A stretch of 64,000 bases of DNA from Thamnaconus septentrionalis (GCA_009823395.1 CM020513.1:15427001-15491000); one strand, 5' to 3'. Shown: positions 48,201 to 61,643, counted from the first letter of the stretch. Program-made: numbers and translations. The notes: generated by a model not told the origin, from the letters alone.

Positions 48201-51200
48201 TCAAGGGGGGGGAGGGAAATAGAACCACTAAATGGCCCTACTTGAAATGTCAGCTAGAATGCTCATTTTACACGTCTGAGTAGTAACTCTCTTCAAAATC
48301 TCTGAATCCCCTGAAAATAATAAGCCACCTAGCACCCCCACCAGCTTGTTCGACTAGCCGTCAAAATAAAAAGCCGATTGGCCCACTTTGAATCCGACAG
48401 CCAGGAGGTTCGTCCAATTACCTTTTGGGTTTGTTTCTTAAGGCCCCGCCTGTTTTCCAATAGTGTTCTTTGAGTTGTTTCCTGAATGAATGTGTCAATT
48501 CACGTCTGTTAAAGGCATCTATTGGTTGGCACTCTAACTCTTGGTTATGATGATTCAATAATGTAACCAGAGTCACAAACTTTGTATTTATAGTGGAGCA
48601 ATTTAATTTTGGTGAATCTCTCTTAGCTTTTAAGATAATGCTAAAAATTAAAGATGACAAGGCAGCACGACAAACATATTGAAAATAAATCAAATCAAAT
48701 ATTGGTATGCGATTAAAATATGATTAATTGATATTTATTAATTACATCAGCCATAACTGATTTTTTTTTTAAACCAACTCCCACCACTAACATACATATA
48801 TTTTGACATTGCCCTTTGCACAGACAGGTAGTCTCAAGTATGTCATTGGAAATGTTTTAAAGTTTGAGTGTCTTTCAATGGAATCCGCAGTGGTCAGTTG
48901 CTGATTTGAATACTAAATCAGCTGAAAAATACTGCAGTCTCTGATGGAGTACAAAGGAGCAGCTACTGTGAGATGGAAAATAAAGAGCCGCAGGCGACAG
49001 CAGGCTGCACGCCTCCAACTTCTCGCCCAGTTCACCAACACGTTTAACTGTCATTTGCTGTTCGCAGGCATGTTGTCCATCGAAACAGATCAACATTGCA
49101 AATGATTGACTGGCTACTTAATCAAAATGACAATAAAGGGTTCACAGAGCCATTTGTCTCTCGTAACAAGAATCACCAGCATGGATAAAAGTTAAACACA
49201 GTTGGAAATATGCTCTGTGATTAAAAATACATCTGTGTTCCATTTACAGATTTTCCAAAGGCAGCTCGAGAAACATCATTCTGAATCATACTCCCCTTAT
49301 TCATGGATTCAGACTTTTCAAGGCCTCCACATAACAAAATGTGTCTTCCCATCTATACAGCTCTATACAATATAGTGGTGGAGTACATTGGGATTTCGTA
49401 CCATGTCAGCAGTGATTCTCTACTCGTTCCATTTTGTGTTAGAGGCTAGATGTCATTAGAGACTTCGAATGTGGTGGAATTGCGGCCAGACGGTCAAAGG
49501 TTAGCAAGGATAGAAGACGACACAGTAGGAGGAGGTGCATCGCTGCCTTGAGCAGGGCTGAAGGATTCCTGGGAATGCCGCTCCCAAGAGACAGACAAGA
49601 GAACAGAAGGAATGAAAAATGCATGTATTTGGGGAGGTCACAGAGAACGACACAACCTGTACAGGTCATAGACTTCCAAGAGAGTGCAATGATGTTCTCG
49701 CCATTCCGGCATTATAGTTATATTTTATACATAATGTTGTATGTAACTTTCCTGTGGCAGGCCGGCAGAGTTGGAATACTGACACGGCCATCGAAGCTTG
49801 AGAATGTAAACAATGTTTAGGATTGGCTTTAAACAGTCACATATGTCAGCATGTCCCCACGAGTTTGGAAGATACATCAATACTCCTATCAGAGATGTGG
49901 AAAAAGTAGGAAATGCTTTTGTGCTCTTCTTCTTTGAAGACAGAGACATGAAAGGCGAGAGCACACTGCACAGAAAGACATTCAAGGGATAATTCACACA
50001 AGACCTCAGAACTTCTACTCACAGAAATGGCAATGCAGACTCTGGTGATGGGTAAAAATAGATTTTGGATGACACCACGTGCACATGGCACCTTCTGGAG
50101 TTCATTGGGTGCAATTATCTCAACTTCTGAAACCCCAGAACACTTGTGTGAATTTTGAAAATATCACCAGGGCCAGCGCCAAATTGATATTGGGTGTACA
50201 ACCCCTTCAACACATTGGAAGTAATGGTGCATATCTGGGGCTTAGTCTGTTTTTGTTTGTTTATTTTCCTTCATACCTTTGGCCTACACTGGTGTGTAAT
50301 TTGGCACCAACCTGGTCGTGGTCCGCCTCAGGTGCAGTCACTTGAAATGGTAGTGGAATGCAAATAAGATACTGTAAGATAACGGTCTATAGCAAAACAT
50401 AAAATGTAAAACCAATAAGCAAAACAGGGAAATCAAGCCAGCAGAAGCTTGCTGATGACACTGTTGTAGATGGGTGCCTGGTATTGGCCTTGAAATAGGA
50501 GATCCGACAGAAAAAAAAAAAAAAAAAAAACCTCACAGTGTGCCTCCATTACCATGGTGGTGGTACCTGAAAGCTTGCAAATCTCATTAGAGACCGTTCA
50601 CTTTCTTCCTGAAATAGAAATCCAGTGTTGGCACAGGTGGCACATAATCTCATGTAAGCACATGGTACACTAGATTCAGGAAGGAGTTTGCCAAATACAA
50701 GAAAATAAAAATAAAAATAGACTTTGAAGGGTTCAGCACCAGGGGGAGGAACATTAATGATGCGCAGGAAATATAATATCGTTTTGAAAACTCATTAAAT
50801 AAATGTATGGCTGAACAAATATTCAAGAGCACCAGGCCATGGTGTCACATTACTGTCCCCTTCATGAGACATTGGTTGATTTGGACTGTATGGCCTGACT
50901 ATTTTGTTTAAGTTTCCTTTTCTTCTCCTCACAAAACAGACAAGAACTTCTAGCAGCCAATTCAGTGTAAGATCAAAATCCACAGCCAGACTGAAAGCAT
51001 GGATAATACATCAAAAAATTTGGCCTGACTTAATACATTGGCTGCATTTGTGTTTGTGTTACAGTTTGCAAAGTATAGGAGAATCATCAAACAAACAAAC
51101 AAAACTGAAACTGATTGAGCTAAAGTCATATAAATGCTTTATGACTTTTTAATCCAGACTCCACTGGAGCAGCATCACACACAATTATTTAGATAAAAAA

Positions 51201-51539
51201 CTTTACAGAACCCCAGAAACCAGTATATTTAGTGCATATTCTGTCCAGCCCCCCTCACTCCCTCCCTCTTGTAGCTGATATATTGAGACACATATTTTCT
51301 ATAAAGTGGAGAACGTGAAGAAGTGAAGGATTTGATATTTTCCTGGGAAAGACTACTGTTAAAAATGATTAAAATGCAGTTTCTAATCATTCAGAAGATA
51401 AAGTGTGTAAGATGCATTACTTGTCCCCTGGATGAGCCTATTACACTATGGCTTAGTTACAGTCACGTTATCCAAATAAATGCCAAAGCCCACAGCAGGT
51501 ATCATCAAAAGTTCTCCAGACATGTTGGAAACGAGACCT
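42267..51539. other. Gene-free desert, fifth segment
   Basis: No gene is firmly recognised. A CpG-rich patch with an acceptor-like sequence and an 85-codon frame lies at 42950-43368. The interval 49440-49830 has a block (GACTTCGAATGTGG...GCCAGACGG) loosely like the start of a Tc1 transposase gene, too weak to call. The remainder holds A/T runs and short frames without domains. Confidence 0.55.
43060..43368 (+). other. Acceptor-like tract with an 85-codon open frame, possible exon
   Basis: A near-perfect polypyrimidine tract at 43054-43090 ends in CAG at 43091-43093, as strong as a real 3' splice site. It is followed by ATG at 43111 (A at -3) opening 85 codons to TGA at 43366-43368. The product is Arg/Ser-rich at first (RRLFDRLRRPSP) and has no recognised domain. 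A four-codon ATG frame at 43100 precedes it. The region is CpG-rich. A non-coding RNA exon or a conserved element is at least as likely as a coding exon. Confidence 0.2.
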
Positions 51540-51690
51540 ACACATTAGGGAAAAAAGATTCTTCCAACAAGTTGAGTGATTTGCCTGGTGTAGAGGCGAT
51601 TAATATCACAAATTACCTGGTCCTCCAGACATCCTACTACACCATTAGTCAAATGAAGGTGTACAAGGGCGTTGAGGTTACAAATATTTA
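51540..51690 (+). pseudogene. Fragment resembling a dispersed SWIM/YqaJ-type teleost gene family
   Basis: Codons 51587-51682 of an open frame read GVEAINITNYLVLQTSYYT then ISQMKVYKGVEVTN. This resembles the segment before the SWIM zinc finger in the many-copy uncharacterised fish proteins that also carry a YqaJ-like nuclease domain (intact copies read like GxEAINIxNYLVLxTSYYT-x3-MKAYKSLEAYN). Similarity ends at about 51690, where A/T-rich sequence takes over, and neither zinc finger nor nuclease domain follows. It is a truncated, non-functional copy, probably spread by a mobile element. The family match is from memory. Confidence 0.4.
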
Positions 51691-52740
51691 TTTATCTATT
51701 AATTTATTTATTTCCTTGATTGCGTTGAAGAGATGGTGCTTGGTTTTCCTCACTGGAAACCAAGACTGACCATTGGACCCCAAACTTGTAACTTGACCTC
51801 ACTGACAGCACTAGGACAGCCTAAAGCAAATAAATAGCAACAGTGACAGCAGACTGTGGTGACATTAGCAAGGATAAAAACATACACTAAAAAAACTATT
51901 TATTGTTGCATGTAAAACACAAGCTAGCATCATGGGGTGACATCGAGCCACCTTGGTCTGTACTTCTACGTGTTTCACAAAATTTGCAACGTTAAGTTTC
52001 TCCATTAGCTTGTGAAATGTCTCTCCTTTCTGAGTTAGAACTTTCGAAACTTCAAGTCACCTTTGTTTTTTTCTCTTTTAATCAAACGGTATATCCACAA
52101 AGGACATGAAACATGGACGCTTTGATAGCTGGTTTAAATAGATGCGAAAGCTCTAGGTTCTAAAATTCTCAGGTGGCTATTATTGCTTTTGTATGTGAAA
52201 TCTTTCAACCCATCCTTATTATAAAACACAGGAGACTGCCGTGCATTTGAGAGACCAGCTTTTTGAACACGCCACCTCTCTCTCGCTATCAGCAGGCGAC
52301 CCCAGCTCCATTTGTTTGTCAGTGCTCTAAAAGGTCTGTCATGTTCACAGAAGGGGCAGGTTCACAAGGTTACATCGTAATGAGTGTCTTTGCCAGGCCC
52401 TCTTCTCCAATCTGATATGTCCCTGTCAGTGCTGTTAGGCAGCCAAATCATGCTATCGTTGTGTATTCAGGGCCTGGCCAGGCCCTTCATTAATACCACT
52501 CTTATCGTGGTGTACGCCACGGTTTTCAACCAAGGCTTTGTTATCAGTGAGAACCATATCAAATGTCTGTCTGGGTGGGACGCACAGCAGAGGATTTGTT
52601 GCTCCGCTCACGCTGTCTTTTAGCTGTTGCCTCTTGGCCGGCTGAACACACCACAACCTTGACATTAATGATTCCATGAGCATAGTAATTGAGTGCCTTT
52701 CTCATTTCCTGGCAGCTGCAATACAAAGCAAACGTTAGGG

Positions 52741-52741
52741 A

Positions 52742-52809
<68 letters not shown>
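52741..52809. repeat. (AG)n microsatellite
   Basis: About 33 AG units, the longest simple array in the window. It is followed by about 200 bases of purine-rich sequence and accounts for the antisense poly-Ser-Leu frames. Confidence 0.97.
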
Positions 52810-52810
<1 letters not shown>

Positions 52811-53336
52811 GCACACAAAATATATAAGGGTGGGGTGAGGTTGGGTGGTTGGTGGTGGGCAGGATAAGAGAGTGATTGAAAAAGGCAAAAGGGGCAAAAA
52901 AAAAAAAGGTAGGAGAAAGAGATATGACTGTGAGAGGGATAAGACAGAGAGGAGAGGAAATGGGGAGGGTTAGTGAAGTGAGGGCTGGGATGGGGGAAGG
53001 ATCAGAGGCAGAGGACATAGAGGAAAGTGATTGCATTAGCTCATCATCCCGGCGGACCCAACTGCTCTGAGGTTGACATCCAGGGAGCTCCTCTTCCTTC
53101 AGCGCTCCCATGTCCCTGTGGCATTATCTCGTCACCATTGAGGGCCAGGCACTCAGCTCCACAAATCACATATATATTTTTATGAGTCACGCAATAATGT
53201 AGGAAATGTCCTTTAATTTCAGCCACGGACTACATAAATTCATGGTGCCGCTCCAAAGTCTCCCCCTAAATCTGCTTTAATACTGTGGCAGCAGCTATTT
53301 TACCTGGAATTGCAATTTCGTTTCAACCAGGAACTT

Positions 53337-53366
53337 GGTGGCGGCAGTGGCGGCAGTGGCGGCGGT
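53337..53366. repeat. GGCGGCAGT minisatellite
   Basis: Roughly three copies of a nine-base GGCGGCAGT unit. They read as Gly-Gly-Ser in one frame but are not part of a recognisable protein. Confidence 0.8.
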
Positions 53367-53384
53367 TCACACTGTCACATCGTG

Positions 53385-53545
53385 CCGGTTCCCTCAGGCC
53401 ACTCTGGCTTCCTCCAACTGCCCAGTGATAGAGCTTTGATGAACTGGCAACCCGTCCAGGGTGTAACCTGCCTCCCAACCAATGTCAGGAGGGACAGGCT
53501 CTGACCTTCTACACCCCTGCATAAGATGAGCGCCAGATAGTGACT
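53385..53545 (+). mobile_element. SINE fragment with teleost LINE-like 3' tail
   Basis: CACTCTGGCTTCCTCCAACT followed, after a deletion, by GATGAACTGGCAACCCGTCC, AGGGTGTAACCTGCCTCCCA, CCAATGTCAG and GGGACAGGCTCTGACC matches in order the body and 3' tail of a SINE family common in acanthomorph and other fish (GGCTTCCTCCCAC...GAACTGGCGACCTGTCCAGGGTGTACCCCGCC). The tRNA head is absent. CpGs have decayed and the copy is old. The family match is from memory. Confidence 0.75.
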
Positions 53546-53664
53546 GTCATCTCAACCTCACAGTGCATGGTGTGTAGATGCTGACAGAAGGGAAAACCCA
53601 ACGCCCTGCAGGCTTTAAAGGATGATTTGACTGTGAAGGCTCTCAGTAAAAGATGGTCTTTTCC

Positions 53665-53706
53665 CATGCATCTCTAGCCTGGTCATTAACAGGCTGGAGA
53701 TGCATG
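53665..53706. repeat. 17-bp inverted repeat, 8-nt loop
   Basis: CATGCATCTCTAGCCTG (53665-53681) and CAGGCTGGAGATGCATG (53690-53706) pair at 16 of 17 positions; the remaining pair is T-G, a wobble in RNA. The loop is GTCATTAA. It lies about 120 bases past the SINE fragment. Confidence 0.85.
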
Positions 53707-54602
53707 TTATCTAAAATTCCATAGTCATTTTGGAGTTTTTGTAAGATGAGACCTACATTGAGGCATTTGTATCAGGTTTTTTGGTTTAATTAGACTTATT
53801 TACTGCAACTGCTTTTTCTCCCACATGACCACAATTTACAGGAAATATGTTTCAAACTGTGGCATTTCTTCTTCTTACTTCGTCTTTACAAACAGCACCC
53901 ATATTGATGAATCAGCACCATCTTTTGTGCTTGTATAGGTGACAATCTTTATGCAGGCCATATACTTTAAAATCACCTCACCTTCCACTGCCACCGTTAG
54001 CAAAGCTGGACACAGAATTATAAGACACACTGCAATAATACATTTTCTGTATGAATATGGCACTAAATTGAAAAAAACTCACTCCTCTCACCTCATTAAT
54101 TAGTATACTGCCAGAAAATGTATTATGTGGTTAATTCAATTTGTTGATCCAAAATGAAGGATGAAACATTGAAAGCAACCTTGAATACTTGATGAATGCT
54201 CTCATCAGAAAAGATCTGAATATATTATAGTGTCTTTAAGTGCCAGTTATGGGAGACCATATGGAGTTCACAGAGTTCACAAAAAAATATTGTCTTACAG
54301 ACATACTGTATTACACCAGAAGAACAGGGTCAAATGTCAAATTTATATATCAACCAATAAATGAAAGTATTTAATTGGAAGTACATCACGAGTTATCTTG
54401 TCAGGTTAATGCCGCTTATCTATCTGTCATCCCCTCCATTTATCTTTCAATCTGTCTGATATCCTTACTCTTAATCAAGGACGTTTTGCATCCTATCAGT
54501 ACAAAGGAAACTAAATTACAAATGTACATTAAATCACTGGTAATAAAAGAAAAGACACATGGGTTAATTGTTTGAACCATGTGTTTGGTTGCTGGAGGAA
54601 TG

Positions 54603-54619
54603 GAGAGAGAGAGAGAGAG
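54603..54619. repeat. (GA)n short microsatellite
   Basis: Eight GA units. Confidence 0.85.
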
Positions 54620-57600
54620 CGGCCTGGCCAAAGCAGGCGTGAGAGGCTGGGACAATGTCGGATGCAATGAATATGCAATGTGTTTATGCAATTACAGTGC
54701 ATTAATAAAGATGGATGTCCCCCTGCATGTAGATCTCCTAACTCCATGTAACATCCTAGATGTCTGTCTTCTGACAATGATTCATTTTGTCAGTTAGGCC
54801 ATACAAATATATTCAGGGTGGATGGGGAGATTTCCCCCGGGACTGGGCCACCTCCGCTGGGCCACCTTGCTCCCTTGCATCATCTGAGAGAAATGTCCAC
54901 ATTGAAAAGAGCATGTCATGTATTGTGCCACAGAGAAGCAGGCTGGTTTAACGTGTATGTAAACCCTTCAGGAGCAAGAGGGAAAAGCAAACTCCAAATA
55001 CTGAGCACAATTGAAACTACACCTCCATTGTGTGTTTGTATGTTGATTTCAAAGACAATTGTTGTGAGTCAATCATCAACAGGCAGAAGTGGATGTGGCT
55101 TTATATTTGATGGATTTCAACAGTGACAAGCGACCTGGGGATTTATGTCCATGTCTTATATAGATTCCCAAAGCGGCCTCGGTGTTAAAACTGTGTAAGT
55201 AAAAGCCATCCAATCATTTCTCACCAGGGAGGTGGCTGAGCAATTAAAGAGCCCATTCCCACCAAACCCCCAAAGCAACAAGTGTGTGACTCTGCACTAG
55301 CAACAAAGCTTGGCAAAACAAAAAAAGCACGCTGGCAGAAGTCTCCTGGCTGCAATCATTTTCTTTATAGTATGCAGTAAAGATTGTAATGCACATTCAA
55401 CACATAAAATCACCTTGTGCTTCCATGCCAGTGCCCACAACCACAGCAGAAACCCAGATGTCTCATGGCTACTTTCACATTTTGAATCCATGCTTGTGTT
55501 TCACGTCGTCCTCCAGCCCTCCTTCCATCTGAACTCTGACCCCAGAGCTGCTGTCTGCTTTCACGGCCGACTTTGAAAGCGATCGGCCCAATGACTTGAA
55601 GAAGCGATGTGTCACACAAAACGTACACCGTGCGAGTGAACAAATAACGTGGAAATGGGTCAGTGATTGTGTGTGTTGGAGTGGCGAGTGGTGCGCCTCC
55701 TTTGTCGGGTCTGACTCAGCCACCTGTCTGCAGGACGAGGCAGATGGGAGACATAAAGCGCTCCGTGCCTTGACAAGGTAGTCCGTCAAAGTTAGGGAGA
55801 ACAGTCACAGGGGTAATGTTTTGACAAGGCATTAAATGTCTCCTTCACAGACGTCCTGCATGACATTCCGCTAGATTGATGTGGAGATACAGATGGCTAT
55901 ATAACGCATGCCCATCGGGATTCTGTATTCTCCCGTCTTGACTTGTGTTATGCCTGAATTTACCCCACCTGGCTAATGATTAGCCAGCAGCCATGTAACC
56001 GAGCGATTTGAGCCTTATTAAAATTGCCTCAACGTTACACCCCACATCTGTTTGCTTTTATTTCAGTCGAGATGTGCAGCCTGATGCTTATTATCTTTCG
56101 GATATATCTTTTTATTTAATTGAAAAAGATTTTATTGAAAATTTGCACCCAATATTGGATTAATGTACAACTGTGGGGGCTTTTTTAAAGCAGACTGGCA
56201 TCTGGTGGGAGATTTTGTCTCTATTTGTTTTTCTGCTGCTCATCGGCAGCAAACAAGTCTGTTAAGGTTTCGATATCTTTGTCCAGAAAGAGATAAATGC
56301 ATCCTTTTTCACCACTGGCCATGCCCTAAGCTCACATTGGCCTTTTACCTTGTGACTCGTCTCTAATGATTGTGTTTTCTTTTAATTTAGTTTCGTTTTC
56401 CACCGATTAAATGAGTGACCATCACCCGAGGCGATGCCTGAAGGAACGAGTCGCATTACAGCGGGTGGATGAGTCTACATTTTGTTGGGATTCACAAACA
56501 AATTTGTTTAATGACAAACAGAATGGTTCTGAGTGTAGCTAAAGGCCGCTGTGAGTCTCATTTGCTGATCTTGATATCGAGCTGGTTATTTATACCTATT
56601 AACAAAGCTTCCATTAGTCAGCATTTGGCTGGACCTTCAGAGGCTGCACTTAAGTTCTAAGTATAAACCCTACAAAACCTACAGACTCAACTGTACTCAA
56701 CTCAAGATTAAAATGTTCTTATACCTGTATTAGGATTTCTGCACACCCTGACTCAGTGACTCTTTGCTGTGTGACTTGCATAATCAATGTCCAACGTTTC
56801 CCATCTTTAATCACTAAATTACCTGATTATGGCCTAGACGAGTTGCACTCGTGCAGCTGTGTGCGCCAATGCCACAGATGTTCAAAACACTTCGCTGGGG
56901 ACTGGTCGTTGTCTGAGAAGACACAGTGTGGAGGCAGTGGCCAGCTGCAAGGCACATATTAGTTACACACTAATAAGAGACATTTCACCCTCTAATTCAA
57001 GGCTGGATTTTTGGTCACCTCAGAGCTGTTTTCACACATGGCCGGCCGCCACGGAAATAGACCAGCCACGTGCCAACGGCCACTGAGCAACACGCTTCCA
57101 GAAACTCTGGAAGCAGAGAAACTAAAAAAATACCAAAACACACACACATAATAGTTTGCGCAAGAAAATAAACTTTTCTCTGCAGTTGTGGGAGGGGCAT
57201 TGCCTCCAAACTCTTTCCACCAGTTTCACTTTTGCAGCGCTCTGCCAAACCGAGTCACCTCTCACCGCCTCCACACCTTGAAAAGGAGCCGTCTGCAACA
57301 CAGCCCAGCAAATTGAATCTGCCAGTCAACTGAAGCGCCACACTTATCTAATCCGACCTGTAATACAGGGCCATGCTCTATTGCCTCTGCATAATACCCT
57401 CTCCTTGTTTGTAACCACAGCCCCCCAAGGCAACGTCAAGCTTTTGTCATTTGACTTATTGCAAAGAAAGGCCGGTTCCACCTCGAGTCTTCTACCCCCC
57501 TACCCCCCTCTCCCTATTTTTTCCCTCGTTTCCTACAGGGAAACAACACTAAAGTTCACATTACTCACATAATCATAAATGCTTACCATGTAAATGCACT

Positions 57601-57948
57601 CATAGCCAATCACAGCGAACACAGGGGGCCAGGGAGTGGGTGGGGGAGTTCAAAGAGTCACTCAGAATTTATCCTGCTAGGGACCAGCGCTTTTCTGCTT
57701 AAGTCAGCAAGGGAAATGTTAATGCCGCTGTGGGAATTAATGGAAGTATTGGCTTACAAACATTTGGTGATACATTATTATGTCTCCAAGCTACCGGCCT
57801 CTCCTGGCTTGTTTTTCAGTTTCACAGGCCACAAGGGATGTACTTCCTTCTTTAATTGGATACAGGATAAGCAAATAGCAGCCAAGATAAACTGAGCTCA
57901 CTGAGCTCATCTGTTTGGCTGCTCACAAAAATAGATCATCTAAAAATG

Positions 57949-57950
<2 letters not shown>

Positions 57951-58005
<55 letters not shown>

Positions 58006-58022
58006 TTATATATATACATATA
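57951..58022. repeat. (CA)n-(TA)n compound microsatellite
   Basis: 25 CA units are followed by TATATTTATATATATACATAT-type sequence. Confidence 0.95.
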
Positions 58023-61000
58023 CACATTATCATTTAAAGAGAGATACATTCTTAATATCAATTTATTTGTGTTATTGGTCATGATCTGAAAGCTCTGCTG
58101 GAATATGGAATATGTTGCTTGTGTTATGTTGCTTTTGATGCATTCAACAAAGGTAACATGTTGCTGCTGTGTTTATTTGTTTTGACTGTTGGAAGTGTTA
58201 TGGTGTAGCTGTATTTCTGTCTGCATAAAGAGAATCACTTGCACAAGAGTTTGGTTCGAGATCCATCAAAATTCCTTCACTAGTGATAAGACAAACTTTC
58301 ATGAAAATCGAATGCAATACAGTGGTTGGGTTCATTGTTTGGCTCATTTCATATACTTGCACAAAAATGATTGTATAAAACATAACCACATTTCACAATA
58401 GTCAAATACCTGGCATTCCCTGACCACAATTCCACATTTTTGTTTTGGCATGGCATCAAATCCAGATTGACTAAAGTGCATCAGAGCTGCCAAGCCGAAT
58501 CAAACACAACACCATTTGCCATCAAAGTTGCAAAGGGGGCATATTGCACCATGACTTGGAGGTGCCATTGATTGGTGGACAATGAGATGAATCTCCACTT
58601 GTCATTCTTTTGTTTCGGAAAGCGATACCGTCGGAGCATGCGGATATTGACGTTTGTGTCGCAACCACAGCAATCGATGCCGGAAGGTTAATCATGCCGA
58701 AATTCACATCCAATCCGCTTACTTGTCTCAAACCTTCAAAATTAATAGAACCTCGGTGAAGTTCTTGTTCCCTTCAATGGCAGCCGATATGTTGTAGTGC
58801 TTCGTATTCCCTGAAGACAAGGAGAGATAGGAAGAGGTGGAGCAATTTTAATGGGGTCCTTTCATGGCCATTTCCTTATTTTTAACAACTTAATTTTGGT
58901 CGTCTACTTTCAACAACAAACAAAAGTTTGTTTGATTAGAAAAAAAGAGGCCATACAAAAAAGTGCTGCTCCCTTCCCCCCTCACGTACCTGCATCCATG
59001 GCTCTGACGAGATAAAACTCTGCAGGTTAACCCACATCAAATGTAAGTATAAATGTAAGTGTGAAATGTATAATTTAGTGTTCCTAATGAGCACAAAGAT
59101 GTCTACATTTGACTTCAAATATTTTGAGTCTTGGGTGAGGATAATATCGGGTATGAGGCAGTCAGATGTCTGTCATGTACTTTCACTTTCTTTTGAATGC
59201 ATGTGTGTGTTTGTGGGTGGTGGGTGACATCCAAACATTGTATTCCACATATGTATTATGTATGGCAGCGTCTTTCAGCTGGCTGAGAATGCATACACAA
59301 AAATGATGTATTCGGTCCACCACTTTCCTTGTTGAGCCCACAGCGATGGATGGCGATGAACAGGAGAGTGAGAGTCAAATATCATCGCCCAAGGTTACAA
59401 TCGCTCACATCCACTGTAACATTGCAGAGCAGAATCAAGCAAAACACTGAACAGCGACAGAGGCTTTCCCTGGAACTGTAATATTTATAAGAATAATGTT
59501 AAGTTCATTTGGATCAATGTCTGTGATATAGGCTATGCTATGCTTTTTGACAGAAAAGGTAGCCGATACTGATATATGCGGCTGGATGCACCTACATGCC
59601 AAATGCCCTTTTTATGTGCTCACAAACACATGTAAATTAAAGTTGGAAATGGAGGAGCAATTGATACATTAATACCCTCACACTCTAGACATAAATGTGG
59701 CGTATTCCTTCCATACGGGCCACAAAATTGCTCATAAAGACAGGGTTCTCTCTCATGGGAGGGATGTCACAGCACTCAGTGTGCGTACCCACGGCTGTGG
59801 CACTGCAATTTCCTTGCTTGGGCTGTTCTTTCGCTCACACTCAAACTGTCAGCTGAGCTTGTGTCTTGTCACAGCGAATGCCCACTGCAAGAGGAAATGG
59901 GGATGAAAAGTGAGTAAAATGCCACCGCACCGAAGTGGATGGAGGACAGCCGCAAATCAAATGACAACAGTAAGAGAGAAATTCATCACTTCGGCTGACA
60001 ACGGTCAATAACCTCGGCCGCGGCGGCGTATGAGTGCACACATTTTGGGCGCAGCCGCGGACCCCGTCGGCTGAAGACGCACAAAATGGCATTGAATTTA
60101 AAGGCCGAACGACTTCAAATCACGGCAGAAAAGTCAAACCGTGAGGTCTATCTCAAGCTGAACATCTTGAAGGTCTGTCTCTCCGATAATGGCGCCATCT
60201 AAAAGCCAGCAACTCTTATAAGTTTGGATCGTTTGGACACAATCAATCCACACTAGTGGTGTGCAAGTCCTGAATGAATCATTTAAAATTCTAGCTTCAC
60301 TTAATAGACTAGAATACTAGTCTTGGATGGCTGCTACTGCTAGCTAGCTTACGGCAAAAAAAAAGAGACCAGACAACATATCACTTTTGTGCATGTACAA
60401 TTGTTACTGCATTTGTATGAATGACATACCAAGGTAATCACTGCATTAGCTCAGTGGGAAAAGCAACAGCTGTGGTTCATTGTTGCAGGTGAGCTAGCCC
60501 TTGCCCTCAGTGCTATTAGCCGAAAGGTGCGAACAAACCAATAATTAAGTCGCTCACAGTAGCACAACCCAGCTCACATTATCAACTGATTTGCTCCAGG
60601 GGTGGGTGGAGCTTGTGTGCACCAATGGCTTTCATCACCCTTGGGGTGACTCACTCAGCGGTGCAAATTACACCCACCCCGCCAAAAAAAAACCCCAACA
60701 CAAAACATACAATAAACAAGAAAACAAAATAATTTTACAACCTTCAGGCAGTATAAAGGCAACTTTCCCGTCACTCACCCACATTAGTGTTGGATGTGTC
60801 TAAACGTGAAAGACTCCGTATAAAAACAAAAAGATTTGGCCTGTACTTGAACCAGCAGGGTGCGTCGCTGTGCCAGTATACTGTGGGTGAACTCTGTCTG
60901 GTTTGTCTGACTGAAATACTAACAGCCTCATTTCCAGACTCTCTTGAGGTTCCAAGGAGAAACCAAATCAAATTTGCAAAGTGCTTGCTGCAAATTCTCA

Positions 61001-61643
61001 TTAATCTGTGCCTTTTCCAGAAGTTCATCACTAAATTCTGCGCAGGCAGTTGTTTCTCTTCTATTAAAATTATACATATATTAAAAAAAAAAAAAAATTA
61101 TGTCACAGCACCGCTTTAAAAGCTTGCCTGCTTCACTGCGTCTCACCTCCCATCTTTTGTCAGGCAGCTGTTGGAACATGCTGTTCCCACTGATTTCACT
61201 CTTTAAAACCAAATTAATGACAGAAGACAACCTTTTATTGTCTATAAACATGTCAGATATTTTAAACACAGTACAGTGAACATTATAGGCTGATTTTATT
61301 GCTGCCTGTTGGGAAAGTCGCTGGGTTGCTCAAAACAATTGCTCATTTATGGGAGTTTTTCTTGGTGTAACATCACTGTGTAAAACACTGTGTAATAAAG
61401 TCACTCAGTTCTAATTATCTAGTCCGTCTTGCAAATTTTAGCAACTATTACAAAACGTATTGCGTTGTCTTTCTCCAGTGGTGCATGATATAGATTCTAG
61501 GCAGGGATGTGGAAAGAAGCGTTCCATGGAAACTGAGCAATTTAGGTTAGAAAATCAGAAACACAAAACAAAATAACAAAATCCAGTGTCTCGGATCTAA
61601 CGATAAGAAGATATGTTGCAAACCTTCAGATGTGACACTTGAT

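Larger units (their letters stand above)
51691..61638. other. Gene-free desert, sixth segment
   Basis: No gene is recognised apart from the listed repeats. Several stretches are compositionally balanced and non-repetitive: 52360-52640, 55890-56050, 57230-57790 and a CpG-rich 60000-60110. They are candidates for conserved non-coding elements. Elsewhere there are microsatellites and short frames only. Confidence 0.55.

Noticed and set aside
49440..49830. Possible third Tc1-like copy (GACTTCGAATGTGG ... GCCAGACGG)
   Set aside because: Only about 40 bases look alike and neither terminal repeat nor further blocks follow.
52559..53111. Minus-strand frames with poly Ser-Leu
   Set aside because: Translation of the (AG)n array at 52741-52809.
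60441..60530. Possible tRNA gene (TAGCTCAGTGG A-box-like)
   Set aside because: No proper B-box at the right spacing and no cloverleaf or acceptor stem.
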